Shown: in pieces, positions 45,444 through 63,000 of the stretch
How the letters are laid out: each line of letters begins with the position of its first letter
Position numbering within the stretch: position 1 is the first letter of the stretch
NCBI GenBank assembly: GCA_032871835.1
Contig: CM065299.1
Location: 94,533,152-94,597,151 of the forward strand
From: Dipteronia dyeriana
Taxonomy: Eukaryota > Streptophyta > Magnoliopsida > Sapindales > Sapindaceae
DNA: 64,000 nt
Direction: 5' to 3'
Translations under genes and position numbers: made by a program
Notes under the pieces: model-generated
The model's input: the letters and a program-made list of their open reading frames with translations, nothing else
Told to the model about the DNA's origin: nothing
The model's database searches: none

Positions 45444-47860
45444 TCATACTTTCTGAAGTGCAAATTTACTAATTATACTACTACCACCAATATTAGCTAA
45501 AACTTTTTTCTCGGTAGATAACATAGCTAATCCACTCAAACTATCTTGTGACATTGTTGACCGAAGATAATTTTTAATCAACTTAAACTTTAAAAAGATT
45601 CTCTTCGCAGTAGCAACTGTAACTGGTATAGTCAATAAAATTCTATAAGTTATCGAAGCATTTGTTGTGTTTATATACTTCAAGACTTCAATAGCTTTCG
45701 TTGTGTCTTCTGGTAACGGTTTTCTTAACAATTGTAGTTCTGAAAATAACTCATCTGCATCAATATCATAATTATCCCCATGTTGCAAACAAATTGCAAG
45801 AGTATCATAAGAATACTTCAAACTCTCATTGTCATGAGAATTTAATTTACTCAAGTTAAACAAAAACCCAAAAATGTCCTTATATCTTTGAAATTGCTCA
45901 AATCTACTATTCAAAGAAGAAGTAGCATTATCTACTATAGATAAAAAAAACATGTAACTCTAAATCCTTCTTTCATTGATTCTATTGGCTCATCACTAGC
46001 ATTCTCATACAAAAACTTTTTTTTAGAATGAACATGTGTCTCATGAAATTTATATTTAATCTTCATTTCAAAAGCAATTTTTTCAGCTTCAATCATAGTT
46101 TCATCAAATCATTTTTCTCTGTATTCTTCAAAATAAGTAATAAGACCCTTTAAGAGAGAAACAACACAATCGATATAAATGTTTTTTTTTTCTGAAGTAC
46201 TTTACTAACTTCGTTAACCATATTCAATATTTCATACCAAATAACCATGCCAACAAGAAAATCAAACTTAAGACACTTTGCTAAAGATTGAGCATCACTC
46301 ATCATGGCAGTAGCATCACTATTCTCCATTAGATGAATCAATGCATTTTTTATTTGCGAAGCATGAAAACTTATTGCTTTAACACTAGAAACACGACTCT
46401 CCCAACGTGTTTCTGACCACAATTTAAGTGTGGGACCTTTTCCGTCACAATATTTAACATGATTCTTCAAAATCTCTCATTGTTTAGTTAAACTTGAAAA
46501 CAATTTATAAATTCGTTGCACAATCTCTAAAAAAAAAAGATTTAGCTTGAAAACAACTCATAGCCATATCAAAAATTGCAAGATTAAGAGAATGACTATC
46601 ACATAGAGTATAAAATGCTCCAGGATACTCTCTTATAACTCTACTTTGTACTCCTTTATTTTACCCTTTCATGTTAGAACCGCTATCATAGGCTTGCCCT
46701 CACACATTATTAAAATCAAGTTCATAGGATCCTAAAAGACTTTTAAGTGTATTGAAAATCGATTCTCTCATTGTCTCAACCACTTTCACAAATGTAATAA
46801 AGAACTCTTCCACCTTTATCAGACTTGTAGAAACATTGACACATCTTAATATAAGACTCATTTGTTCCTCGTGACTAGCATCTGGAGTACAATCAAGAAT
46901 GATCGAAAAATATTTAGCACATTTTACAATCTCAAGAATTATGTTTTTCACTTCACCAGCTAACAATTGTATCATCTCATTTTGAATATTATGGCTAAGA
47001 TAATGATACCAAATTTCTTTCTTTCGAATACGCCTAAGATGCTCTTGCATTAACGAATCAAACTCAGCAATCATTTTGATAATTCTTACAAAGTTTCCAC
47101 TATTACAATCATCAATCTTTTCATTTTCTCCAGAAAACGCCAAATTACTAATAGCAAGAGTTTTTATAACACTCATAATTCTCTTCAAAACATCTTTCCA
47201 GTATTCTTTCTCTTTACTAATGGCTCTTTCATATGAAACATCAATTGTTACAATTCTTTTCAATCCAAGCTTTCATGCTAAGCATATGACTACCACTCTT
47301 TTCATGCTCCATTAGTCTACAAGAAATATTGCGCCAATCGTTGTACCATTGATTTGCACTAATTAAAGGACTTGACAACCCTTTCTTGAACAATACACAA
47401 CAAAAACAAAATATTTTATTTTTTAATTGTGAATACACTAGCCAAGGCCTATCGTGATTCTCCCCATTTATTAAATAGCGAATGTAATATTTATCATTAA
47501 AACTTCTATTATTTTCAGTAGGATATACGAAATTAGTAACTCTTACGGGACCCTTTCTACTATCAAATCTCTTTCTTTTAGAGATATATTGATTTTCAGT
47601 TTCCAGGATCACATAAATCATATATCTTATCTTTCAAGTCATCTACATTCTTATTCAAATCTTCAATATTATCATTCAAATCATCAATATTTTTGTTCAA
47701 CCCATCTACATGCTCGTTCTCATTCAAATCATTCAAATCTTCTATATTATCATTGAAATCATCAATATTTTTGTTCAATACATCTACATGCTCGTTCTCA
47801 TTCAAATCATATGCATTATTCTCATCAAACTAGTATTCACATTCACATTCACATTCTCAT
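45444..47860 (-). pseudogene. hAT transposase, TTF zinc finger / DUF4371 / hATC type, decayed
   Basis: A plant hAT transposase of the ZMYM1/TTF-type group that is broken by stops and frame changes. Reading down from about 47860: an N-terminal repetitive region (47640-47815) with alternating 'LNKNIDDLNDNIEDL' units; a TTF-type zinc-binding domain (47241-47600) with 'RPWLVYSQLKNKIFCFCCVLF'; DUF4371 (46700-47263) with 'FSIILDCTPDASHEEQMS', where the Asp pair belongs to the RNase H-like core; a middle region (46150-46470) with 'TRWESRVSSVKAI'; and the C-terminal hATC dimerisation segment (45444-45700) with 'IPVTVATAKRIFLKFKLIKNYLRSTM'. The match to the hATC signature is good, but a frame change at about 45950-46150 and stops at about 46490-46700 separate the parts. 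Terminal inverted repeats were not found. Confidence 0.85.
47640..47815 (-). repeat. Coding minisatellite in the hAT transposase N-terminus
   Basis: A nucleotide repeat built from 'aaatcatcaatatttttgtt' and 'aaatcttc-atattatcattc' segments occurs in two long units (about 93 bp), each made of shorter 42-bp parts. All keep the minus-strand frame and encode Leu/Asn/Asp/Ile repeats with helix-like spacing. Confidence 0.8.
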
Positions 47861-49110
47861 TCACATGCTTATGCTCAGGTTGGTTTGGTTTTCTTTTTAC
47901 GTATCTATCCATAGATCATTCAAAAGATTGTATAACCATATCTCTTCTTTCTTTCGTCTCTCTTGTTTGGCTTCCAGAGTCATATTTCCGCCGACCCTTC
48001 ATAATTATTCAAAAATCAAGATTTTACCTAAAATATATTATAAAATATGTTAGATAAAACTTAAATCTAAACACACAATAACACATTAACACACATACGT
48101 AACATATTATATAATTATATTGTCTAATTGACTAATTCAAGTATTCAATGATAACAAGAATGTCAAGATTCAAGAATACCATATTATTTTGTTTTAACTA
48201 TAAAAGCTTAGCAAATTGTGGAAATTGACTACACAATTACACATACTAAAATACACTGAATCAATGTTCATATCCAATGCTCTAATTACCAAATTTCTAC
48301 AAACAAACAGTGATACTCAAAATAGACTTTGGAACAATATTCTTCAACTTACAAAAGAGACCTGAGACACTGTGCAAAAAGATTAAAAGAATCAAAGCTA
48401 GAAGATTCAAAATAGCACCCATACAACTGTAATCTACATGACTATATTACATGATAAATTATTTCAAAGCAAAACATGGTAGTATTTAGAAGAACTAGGG
48501 AAAAAAATTAAACCCAAATTAATTTAAACCGATTCAGACATTACATAGAATACTGCATACATATTATTCTACTATTGTAAATAAAATAAATAATTAAAAG
48601 ATAAATCAAAATCAACATGTAGAAATTAATTGAAAACAAAAATCATATATTTAAATCTTCAATGTTTCAATATTGACAAAGAACGACACACCAACACATA
48701 GCAGGAAGACGTAAGCCAGAAGTAAAACAAAGCAAAGAGAAGCAAACCAAATATATATAGGAAAGACAGAAAGACAGAAAGAGTAAGTGAGTAAAGAAAT
48801 TTGTTTTTGTTTTAAATAAATTAGTGGTGTTTAGAAATCAGAATTAGTGAATCAGAAAGACTAAGTTTATTGGACATTTGGATTGTGGGCCTGAATTTTT
48901 GTTTTTAATTTAATTGATTCATTACCACATTGGGACGAACCAAATCTTTTCAGATTGAGCTCTGTTTATATATAAATATATTGGGTTTTGGGCCCCAAAG
49001 AATAAGAAGAAAATGGAATCAGTTGGAAGCCTTAGCAAAATGCTAGGTTGGCTGGGCCCATGGGCATCAAATCTGATAAATTAACCATATCAAACTCTCA
49101 GGGAAACTTA
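47861..49110. other. Non-coding region right of the hAT gene
   Basis: AT-rich, probably the 5' part of the hAT element and then intergenic DNA. No gene seen. Confidence 0.5.
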
Positions 49111-49728
49111 TTTATATTGACGGAGACAGAATTAGGCCAGGCTAGGGTGTAGCACACCCTAGTTTTTTTTTAAAAAAATAAAGTGTTTTCATTAGTTTTA
49201 AATATATCATATTTAATTCTAAATATATCTCAGTCCAATTCCGATTCTCACTTAACTTATCATTTTTTTTATCTTAATAACAATACACTAACTTAAAACT
49301 TGCATTAAACTCATTAAAACTTGATCAAAATAAGAAATTTTCCCTTATCAACAAATCAAAAGCAGTAGATTTACTATACAAATTAATTTTCAAGTCTCAA
49401 ATAATTTCAATTTTATGAGTTTTCATAGTTTTTGGATTTGTGGAGGTATATAGATATGGGTATAAGAAAATGTACAATAAGTTTTATTTTTATTTTATTT
49501 TAAGTTTGTATTGTAAAATTAAGTTTTATTTTCGACTATAAAACTTGTCAAAATATCTTTACGTAATAAGATGGATGACAAGTTTTTTAAGAATTGTATG
49601 GTTGTATATATCGAAAGAGATTCGTCATCAAAATGATATTTTTTATTATATAGTAAAAAAAAATATCTATATAAAATTGTTTATAGCTCACCCGGTAAAA
49701 AATTTCTAGTTTTACCCCTGTTTATATT
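49111..49728 (+). mobile_element. Non-autonomous hAT element (49119-49720), copy N2, exact 8-bp target duplication
   Basis: Flanked by perfect 8-mers TTTATATT (49111-49118 and 49721-49728). Ends GACGGAGACAGAATTAGG and CTAGTTTTACCCCTG are inverted relatives of the CAGGGGCGGA-type hAT ends. The interior is collinear with N1 (25381-26211) but shorter, lacking about 230 bp of the right half. Confidence 0.9.
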
Positions 49729-50104
49729 CTTTAATAAATTCAAAACCTAAATTCTAATATACTATGATACGGTAGCAAATAAAAATCCAGATTCGACCAT
49801 TTAATTGGCAGTTAAATATTAATAGCACCACCTATCAAATCTAAAATCACGTATACAAGAAGAGATTTATCGGCCGACTTAGTAATATAGTTAAAAAGTC
49901 AAGGTTTATTTGGGGGTTGAATTTTCTTTGGAGTCATAGATGGATTTTGTATTGATTAGAATAGATGGTGACTGAAAAGTGGTCAAAAGAATCAAAACAT
50001 AACATACACAATCAGAGAGAGGTTACCCTGCCATCCATTGTTATTCCGTCCACCAATGTCTCAGATTTAAATCAAATATGTAACCGAGGGACCAGCCTGG
50101 TTAA
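49729..50104. other. AT-rich spacer
   Basis: No gene or known repeat. Confidence 0.5.
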
Positions 50105-50829
50105 GGCTCAGTTTGATATTGTTGTGCTATGAGGAGGAATGTTTTTAAAATTACTGTGGGAGGAATTGCTTATGGAATTGCTGTGGGAAGAATCAGTTGA
50201 GTGTTTCGTAAACTGATTTTTAAAAATACTGTGAGAACTAAAAACAATTTCAATGTGTTTGGTAAACTGATATAAAAAGTGTTGTGAGTGTGTAAAATTA
50301 CTAAAAGGATAAAGACATCTAAATGGTACTAATTTGTTATATTTTATATTTTTCTTGTTTATTTGTATTTAGTATTAAATGTTATATAATTATGGTACTT
50401 TATTGAATTAATTAGTCCAATTTTTTTATTCTACTTTATTTAATTAATTAGTCATATTTCTTTATTTTATTATACTTTATTTTTTATTTCATTTTTATTT
50501 TACTTTATTGAATTAATTATGGAAACATTTTTTTTTGTATAAAAATATAAGCCCATTTTTTTTTTGTTAAATTTCGTTAAAGGCAAGGACAAAGTTGGAA
50601 AGTTAGTAAAATTTCATTTAATATCACTATAGCGCGTTTTCTAAAAGCAGAAGCCAGAAGCCAGAAGCCAGAAGCCAGAAGCATGTATTTGTAGCTTCTC
50701 AAAAACTCAGTTGAGAGAAGCTAAAAGTGACCAAAAGCACTTCCCCACGATTTTACAAAACTCCCTGTCTGAGGTCCAGAATCACTTTTGACCCCAAAAG
50801 CAGCTGGGGAAGCAATGTCAAACTGAACC
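50105..50829 (+). mobile_element. Tourist-like MITE, copy T3
   Basis: GGCTCAGTTTGATATTG at the left and CAATGTCAAACTGAACC at the right are inverted repeats. TAA lies on both sides (50102-50104 and 50830-50832). It is the same family and orientation as T1. Near its right end (about 50648-50683) the 9-bp unit 'gaagccaga' is expanded to four copies. Confidence 0.9.
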
Positions 50830-50832
50830 TAA

Positions 50833-51549
50833 GGCTCAGTTTGACATTGCTTCCCCCAGATATTTTTAGGGTCAAAAGTGATTTTGGACCTCAGATAGGG
50901 TGTTTTGTAAAATCGTGGGGAAGTGTTTTTGGTCATTTTTAGCTTCTCCCAACTGAGTTTTTGAGACGCTACAAATACATGCTTTTGGATTTTGGCTTCT
51001 GCTTTTAGAAAACGCGCTACAGTGATATTAAATGAAATTTTACTAATTTTCCAACTTTGTCCTTGCCTTTAGCGAAATTTAACAAAAAAAATTGGGCTTA
51101 TATTTTTGTACAAAAAAAAATGTTTCCATAATTAATTCAATAAAGTAAAATAAAAATGAAATAAAAAATAAAATAAAGAAATAAAGAAATAAAGAAATAG
51201 GACTAATTAATTAAATAAAGTAGAATAAAAAAATGGGACTAATTAATTCAATAAAGTACCATAATTATATAACCCTTAACACTAAATACAAATATACAAG
51301 AAAAATATAAAGTATAGCAAATTAGTATCATTTAGATGTCTTTGTCCTTTTAGTAATTTTACACACTCACAACACTTTTTATATCAGTTTACCAAACACA
51401 TTGAAATTGCTTTTAGTTCTCGCAGCATTTTTGAAAATCAATTTACCAAATACTCAGCTGATTTTTCCCACAGCAATTCCAGAAGCACTTCCCCCCACAA
51501 CAATTTCAGAAGCACTTCTCCCCACAACACAGCAATGCCAAACTGAACC
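50833..51549 (-). mobile_element. Tourist-like MITE, copy T4, inverted and directly abutting T3
   Basis: Starts GGCTCAGTTTGACATTGC right after the TAA that also ends T3. Ends CAATGCCAAACTGAACC followed by TAA (51550-51552). It is the reverse complement of T3 along its length, so T3 and T4 make a palindrome of about 1.45 kb with a 3-bp centre. Confidence 0.9.
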
Positions 51550-51689
51550 TAAATCTTATCTAATATGATTTTATTGCCCGAGCTGTTAACCAGTAACCGA
51601 ACCAATACGTTGTCAAAAGAATCAACCATAAAACCAGAGGTTTTAAAAAGTGGAGAGACGTTACCACTTACCACAGTCCAATGATATTC

Positions 51690-52626
51690 GACGGTGACAG
51701 AGGTTAAATCATACATTTTTTAATAAAAAAATTATACTATATAATAATAATAATAATTAATTTTGATAGCAGATCTTGACGAAATTTTTATTAGTTAAAA
51801 TAAAAAAGTATACCTAGTTAAAGGTGTAATGAGTTTTACCATTAAATACATATTCTAATCAATAAAAAACATTGAATAAAAAAAGAAATACGCATGCAAT
51901 GTAAATACAATAAGATCCTATTTATATTTTGACTTATGAAGCTTCAAAGAAGTAAAAGCATCTATTGCAGAATCCGAATCAACTATAAAAACAAATTCTC
52001 TTTCAATATAAACAACTATATAATTCTCAATTAACTCGTCATCCATCTTGTTACGTAAAGACATTTTGACAAGTTTTATAGTAAAAAATAAAACTTAATT
52101 TTACAATATAAACTTAAAATAAAATAAAAATAAAATTTATTATACGTTTTATCATACATATATCCGTATACCTCCATAAATCCAAAAGTTATAAAAACTT
52201 ATAAAATTTAAATTATTAGAGATTTAAAGATTAATTTATATAATAAATCTACTGCTTTTAATTTATTAAGGGTTAAAAGTTTTCAATTCGATTTTACCTT
52301 AATGAGTTGGATGCAAGTTTTTTTGTTATTGTATTATTATTAACATAAAAAAAAATGCTGTACCCACCCACTGACTTGATTGGGTCTTTGAGGAATTCAA
52401 GGTCGTGGGTTCGAATGATAACGGATGACGATGGCGATAATAAATAGATACTTAACAAAAAGAAAAAAAAAATTATAAGTGAAAATCTTAATTGGATTGA
52501 GATAGAGTTAGAATTAAATAGGATATATTTAAAATTAATGAAAAAACTTTATTTTATTTTTCTTAAAAAAACTAGCGTGGGCTACAGCGCACCCTAGCTT
52601 TGCCTGATTCGGCCTCTGGATGGTAA
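51690..52626 (-). mobile_element. Non-autonomous hAT element (51698-52618), copy N3, inverted
   Basis: Ends CAGAGG (51698) and CCTCTG (52618). Flanking 8-mers GACGGTGA and GATGGTAA agree at 6 of 8 bases. The reverse complement is collinear with N1 and N2: the 'gtgggctacagcgcaccctag' block near 52576 matches 'gggtgtagcacaccctag' near 49146. About 100 bp absent from the other copies, at 52350-52460, is a probable SINE insertion. Confidence 0.8.
52350..52462 (+). mobile_element. Probable tRNA-derived SINE inserted in hAT copy N3
   Basis: This stretch is missing from the two sister hAT copies, where an A/T-rich tract is continuous. It carries pol III promoter-like boxes: 'tgacttgattgg' (A-box-like, about 52374) and 'gggttcgaatga' (B-box-like, about 52409). 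Both sides are bounded by A-runs. The short length and lack of coding sequence fit a SINE. Confidence 0.55.
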
Positions 52627-53311
52627 ACGCTGCTTATTCCGCTCGGCAATATACCAAATTTAAATTAAATATGTAAACGAGGGACCAGCCTAATGTAATC
52701 TCATCTAATATTTTTTTATAGCCTGAGCTAGAAACCGAACCAATAAATGGCAAGTGAAGTGATTTGACCAGCACTCCAAACACCATATGCCAAATGAGTT
52801 GCATCTTGGTGGCTGCCATGTCTAACAATAGTGAAAGAGGTCCATATGCCGTTACTGGTCTATTGCATATTGTCATTATAATTAATAATAATACACGTGT
52901 GAAAAATAGCTTACACGTATTCAACCTATAATAATTGTCTCAAAAGATGTCACATGTTATTGGTAATGGTTGGATTATGTGATTATGGCATGTGATATGA
53001 ATGAATAATTAATTCCGATAAGCTCTTACAAAAGAAAAGTGATATATCAATGTTTTTTCTTTATGATGAAAATGGTGGATTTATCCGATCCGATCCGATT
53101 CAATCCAATATCATTAGCCATTATCTATTTGAACAATTCACGGAAGAAATGGAATGATGGACAGTAGCAAAGAAAAAGCCCACACTTTGTGGGACTCCAG
53201 TTCTAGCTGTAATACCGCATATGCCTCTTCACATGTATGAGCAGAGCACTAAGACAAGACAAAACAAAACATAAGTTTCTTACGGATAGAGACCCATCTT
53301 CACCTGAAGTC

Positions 53312-58990
<5,679 letters not shown>

Positions 58991-59105
58991 TTTCACAACA
59001 CCGTTGATCAGAAAAAGCAACACTGATAAAAAAAAAAAACTAATGTAGTCGAGTGTTTAATCAAATCCTATGCAGTTTATTGGACACGAGATTCGGATTT
59101 TATTG

Positions 59106-59113
59106 GTTATATA
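59106..59113 (-). promoter_or_regulatory. TATA box candidate for CIPK9
   Basis: Minus strand reads TATATAAC about 115 bp before the start codon at 58990. The position is suitable, but the match is ordinary in AT-rich DNA. Confidence 0.4.
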
Positions 59114-60598
59114 TCTCTGTCTGTCTTCCGTCTTGTATATAAAAGACGCAACTGGAAGAGCGAATTTTGGTGGTACTGGTGGCTTGGGGCATTGGGGGGT
59201 ACTTATTGTGTTTGTAGTAGAGAAAATGGGTCCTACAAGTGCTATGTGGGTCCCAGTTTCGGTTTTTTGTTTTTCTTTCAAGTTTTAACAAAAAAAAATG
59301 GGCGCCCGTGTAATTTGCCTGGCTACGAGGACGCACATTTTTTTAAAAAATAAACATCCATTATTGTAAAAGGAATTTACCAAATTAACCCTACGGATTA
59401 AGGAGTATAATCTCATCTCTTATTTTTAGATATTTAGATCTTCTACTGATATGATATAAAATGGTTACGGTAACCAATCACATCTTAACCGTATATTCAT
59501 TATAATACGATTAAAATTCTATTTCAAGATAACATCTAAAATTCTCCCTCGAAGATATTTGTGAAGATTTTATTTGGAATCAAAAGTCAAAACAAAAGGA
59601 ATACAAATTATAGACTACTCTCCCCATAATTCTCTCCTAACTTCTTGTTAAACCAATAATTGTTGTCGTCAACAAAACAAACAACCTCCGCCACAGAATA
59701 TTATATAAACATTTGACACCTTATATCATAAGATAATATAAATACATTATGAGTGAGTTACGAAACATTTGTCACATTTTTTAAATATAAAAAATTAAGA
59801 TAGAAAATCTGAGTTAAGTACCGTTGTTTATTGTTTAATCGATCCATAAAAAATATTATATATTATGATGTGAGAGAACCAAATAAATAACATCAAATAA
59901 GATTGATTTCACGGGACAACACTTATTAATAATTTTATTAAAAAAACAAAAATAACATCGAATTATATGGTGAGATCCTGGCCGGTCCTGATGTATTGAA
60001 GACTTAGGATGAAAATTCTAAAAAGAACCCTTTTAGTCATAATTTTTTTTATATGAAGAGCACGTAAATAGATTAAATTAAATAGTCACCCTTAATCAGT
60101 GACTCCACAGCGAGAGGAAATTCCTCAATCCAATGTTAATTATCTACATAATTATAATAAATAAAGCCCACAACTAGACAAATAATAAAATATATTTTTA
60201 TGGGCCCCATAATTTTTTAATATATTATATATCTATAATTTTAACAAATGAACTGGGCTCAGAACAACTCAAAGACTTTATAGACTTTAATGAAAATAAA
60301 TTAGGGTCCAGGACGGTTGCACTCGGTGCACCCCTTTAAGGCCGTCTCTAGACTGAGACCAAATGTCTGTGTTTAAATTTTTACTTTATTTTTTACTCTC
60401 TTTCTTCCTCTCTACTCTAATTTTTTTTTTTTTTTAAGAACCTCCATCCATCAATGGAGATCGAAAAGATCTCGATTTGAGGTCGAAAGAAACTCGACCT
60501 CTGATAGAGGTCGATGAAGAAGAATATAAAAAAAAAAAAGATCTGAAAATAAGTCTCGGATAGGGTGAAATTAAGTCTTGAGTACCCCACCCAAGACT
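59114..60598. other. Intergenic region upstream of CIPK9
   Basis: AT-rich and no gene seen. A block of 'gaggtcga' and 'ctcgac' motifs lies at 60450-60510, with related text ('gtcgagtagggtgg') after the duplicated unit at about 62140. Confidence 0.55.
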
Positions 60599-62125
60599 TA
60601 GGGGTCGCTTGTTTTTGTTTGACGATTTAACAATCCTGAATTTTTTAAAAAACTGAATAGTGACTGAAATCTGAACTTGAATGACATATTTGTTTTTTTT
60701 TTCTTACATCTGAATGTATTATCAACACGTTTGTTTTTTAAAAGTAAATTTGTCTAAAAATTAATAATTTTACATTTATACCAACAATTATATATTTACT
60801 ATGGAATAAAAGCAATCAAAAAATAATAATTAAATATGAACACATATGATCATGATATTCTTCTTCGATTACAAACACACTTCATCTTTATTAAGAAAAT
60901 ATTTTTTTTTCTTCAAAAAATTAAAGGGATAGTAAGAAAACTCACACAAAACACTCTATAAAAAATAATATATATATATACATCACCTTAATATTATAAT
61001 AAAGTATTGATATTAAACACCAATATGAGAAGTGATTAGGTTTCTTTTTTTATTTTTAAAACTATTTAAAATAAACAGTATATTAAAATATAGATTTATA
61101 TATCATATATAATTATAATGAAATTAGAAATACATTATATATGGGAGATAGTATCAGAAGAAAATATTTTGGATTGCATTTAGTGTAATTCAGTGATTTG
61201 CAATTAAGTGAAAAGTCAGAAATGTTTACGTTTTAATTTAAGTTGTTAGTATTTTTAAATTGTTTAACCACTTTAAAAAACCAAACAAACAAACAAACAA
61301 CTTAATAATTATGATTCAAATCCATTAAATTTTAAGTAGAAAAAGCGAACGGCCAATTATTTTTATATCTAATTTTTTTGAAGAATAAAGGGTCGTTTGT
61401 TTTTTTTGTTTGAAATCTGAACCTGAATGACACGTTTGTTTTATTTTTTTTCACATCTGAATATATTGTCAACTTATTTTTTAAAAGTGAAATTGTCTGA
61501 AAATAAGTAATTTTACATTTATAACTATGTTAAACAATTATACACATAATATGAAATAAAAACAATTCAATAATAATAATTATATATGAACACATATGAT
61601 CATGATCTTCTTTTTATTCGATTATAAACAAATTTCATTTTTACTAAGAAAATAACAAGTTTTTTTTTTCAAAACGCTCCGATATATATATAAATATAAA
61701 TACATCATCCTAATATCATAATAAAATATTGATATTAAACACCAATATGATAAGTGATTATAGTTCTGTTTTATTTTTAAAGTTATTTATAAGTGATTAT
61801 AGTTCTGTTTTATTTTTAAAGTTATTTAAAATAAGCAGTATATTAAAATAAATATTTATATATCATATGTAATAATGATGAAATTGGAAATATGTTATAT
61901 ATGAGGATAGTATAGAAAGAAAAGATTTTGGATTGCATTTAATGCAATTAAGTGATTTATAATTATGTGAAAAGTCGGTTTTTTTTTATATATTTTAAGT
62001 TGTTTTATAAGATTTTTAAGTTGTTTGACCACTTAGAAAAATAAACAAAACAAATTAATAATTATGATTGAGACCCATTAAGTTTTAAATAAAAAAATTA
62101 AACAATTCCTAAATTTTTTAAAAAA
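60599..62125. repeat. Tandemly duplicated MITE-like unit of about 760-780 bp
   Basis: Copy 1 (60599-61386) and copy 2 (61387-62125) are collinear: 'gggtcgcttg' / 'gggtcgtttg' starts, 'gaacacatatgatcatgat', 'atattgatattaaacaccaa', and 'ttttggattgcattta' occur in the same order in both. Copy 2 has an extra internal duplication of 40 bp (about 61752-61832). The unit ends loosely resemble inverted repeats ('gggtcgcttg...' against '...aaagcgaacggcc'). No coding sequence. Confidence 0.8.
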
Positions 62126-62667
62126 GATCTAGAAATAAATGTCGAGTAGGGTGGAAAAAATAGATCTAAAAATAGATCTTATTTCCATTTGAGGTTTTTG
62201 CGACTACCTCAAATTTAGGTATGTTCTACCTTCATTCATTCACCTCCATCAATAGAGGTTTTTGGAAAAAAAAAATTACAAGAAAAAAAGAATAAAAGTA
62301 AAAAAATAGAGGTATTTTTATCTGTCATTTAAATTCAAATTATTAAGTTGGTTATAGTTTCAAAATTTATCTATAAAGAGTACTATAAATTTAATGGATC
62401 CATTTGATTTTCAAAGAATGAAAGGGTAACAATGTAATTTTGATGATGGCCCGGTAGAGAATATACAAAATTCATGTAGGTAAGGACGAAAAACGAAGCA
62501 TGAACCATTCTTCAATAATTGAGAAAGTCCAAATATGAAAAGTTGCTATCATTTAATTTCGTCAAAAACTTGTGTGTGACGGTTTCATGTCTGACTACCC
62601 TATTATATTATGCCACGTCGCATTATTCTCATACAATAAAAATTAAGCCTAATGTAATTGGACAATC
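62126..62667. other. AT-rich spacer
   Basis: No gene seen. Confidence 0.5.
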
Positions 62668-63000
62668 TCATGTGACAGTGTTGCTACATAAGTTTTTCTC
62701 ATTAATTGCGCCCGAGTGACTTGGTTCACTGGGAGCTTGCACAACAACTTCATATTCGTCACGAATTGACGACTGTACCCCTCCAGTTAGTGGCTTGGCA
62801 GGCTTATCCTGTTCCTTTCGTTCACGTGGCATTATGAAACTTTGTCCACACATTCTTCGAGTGGAGAGATACCAGAAAGATATTCTCTCACATGGCAGTC
62901 ATTTGCTAGCATGATCTATGGGTTCCACTGAAGTTACGGTATGTGAGTATGACCTAATTGGTGGACCAGTTCTAGCTTTGGGCTTCATGGCACTGCTTTA
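62668..63000 (-). other. Unidentified coding-like fragment with an internal stop
   Basis: On the minus strand one frame runs from about 62995 to 62668 with a single stop at about 62908. The downstream part begins at an ATG (62853) and reads 'MPRERKEQDKPAKPL' and 'SIRDEYEVVVQAPSEP'. GC content and codon use are higher than around it. I do not recognise the protein. It could be an exon of a gene fragment or a remnant of a retroelement. Confidence 0.3.
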
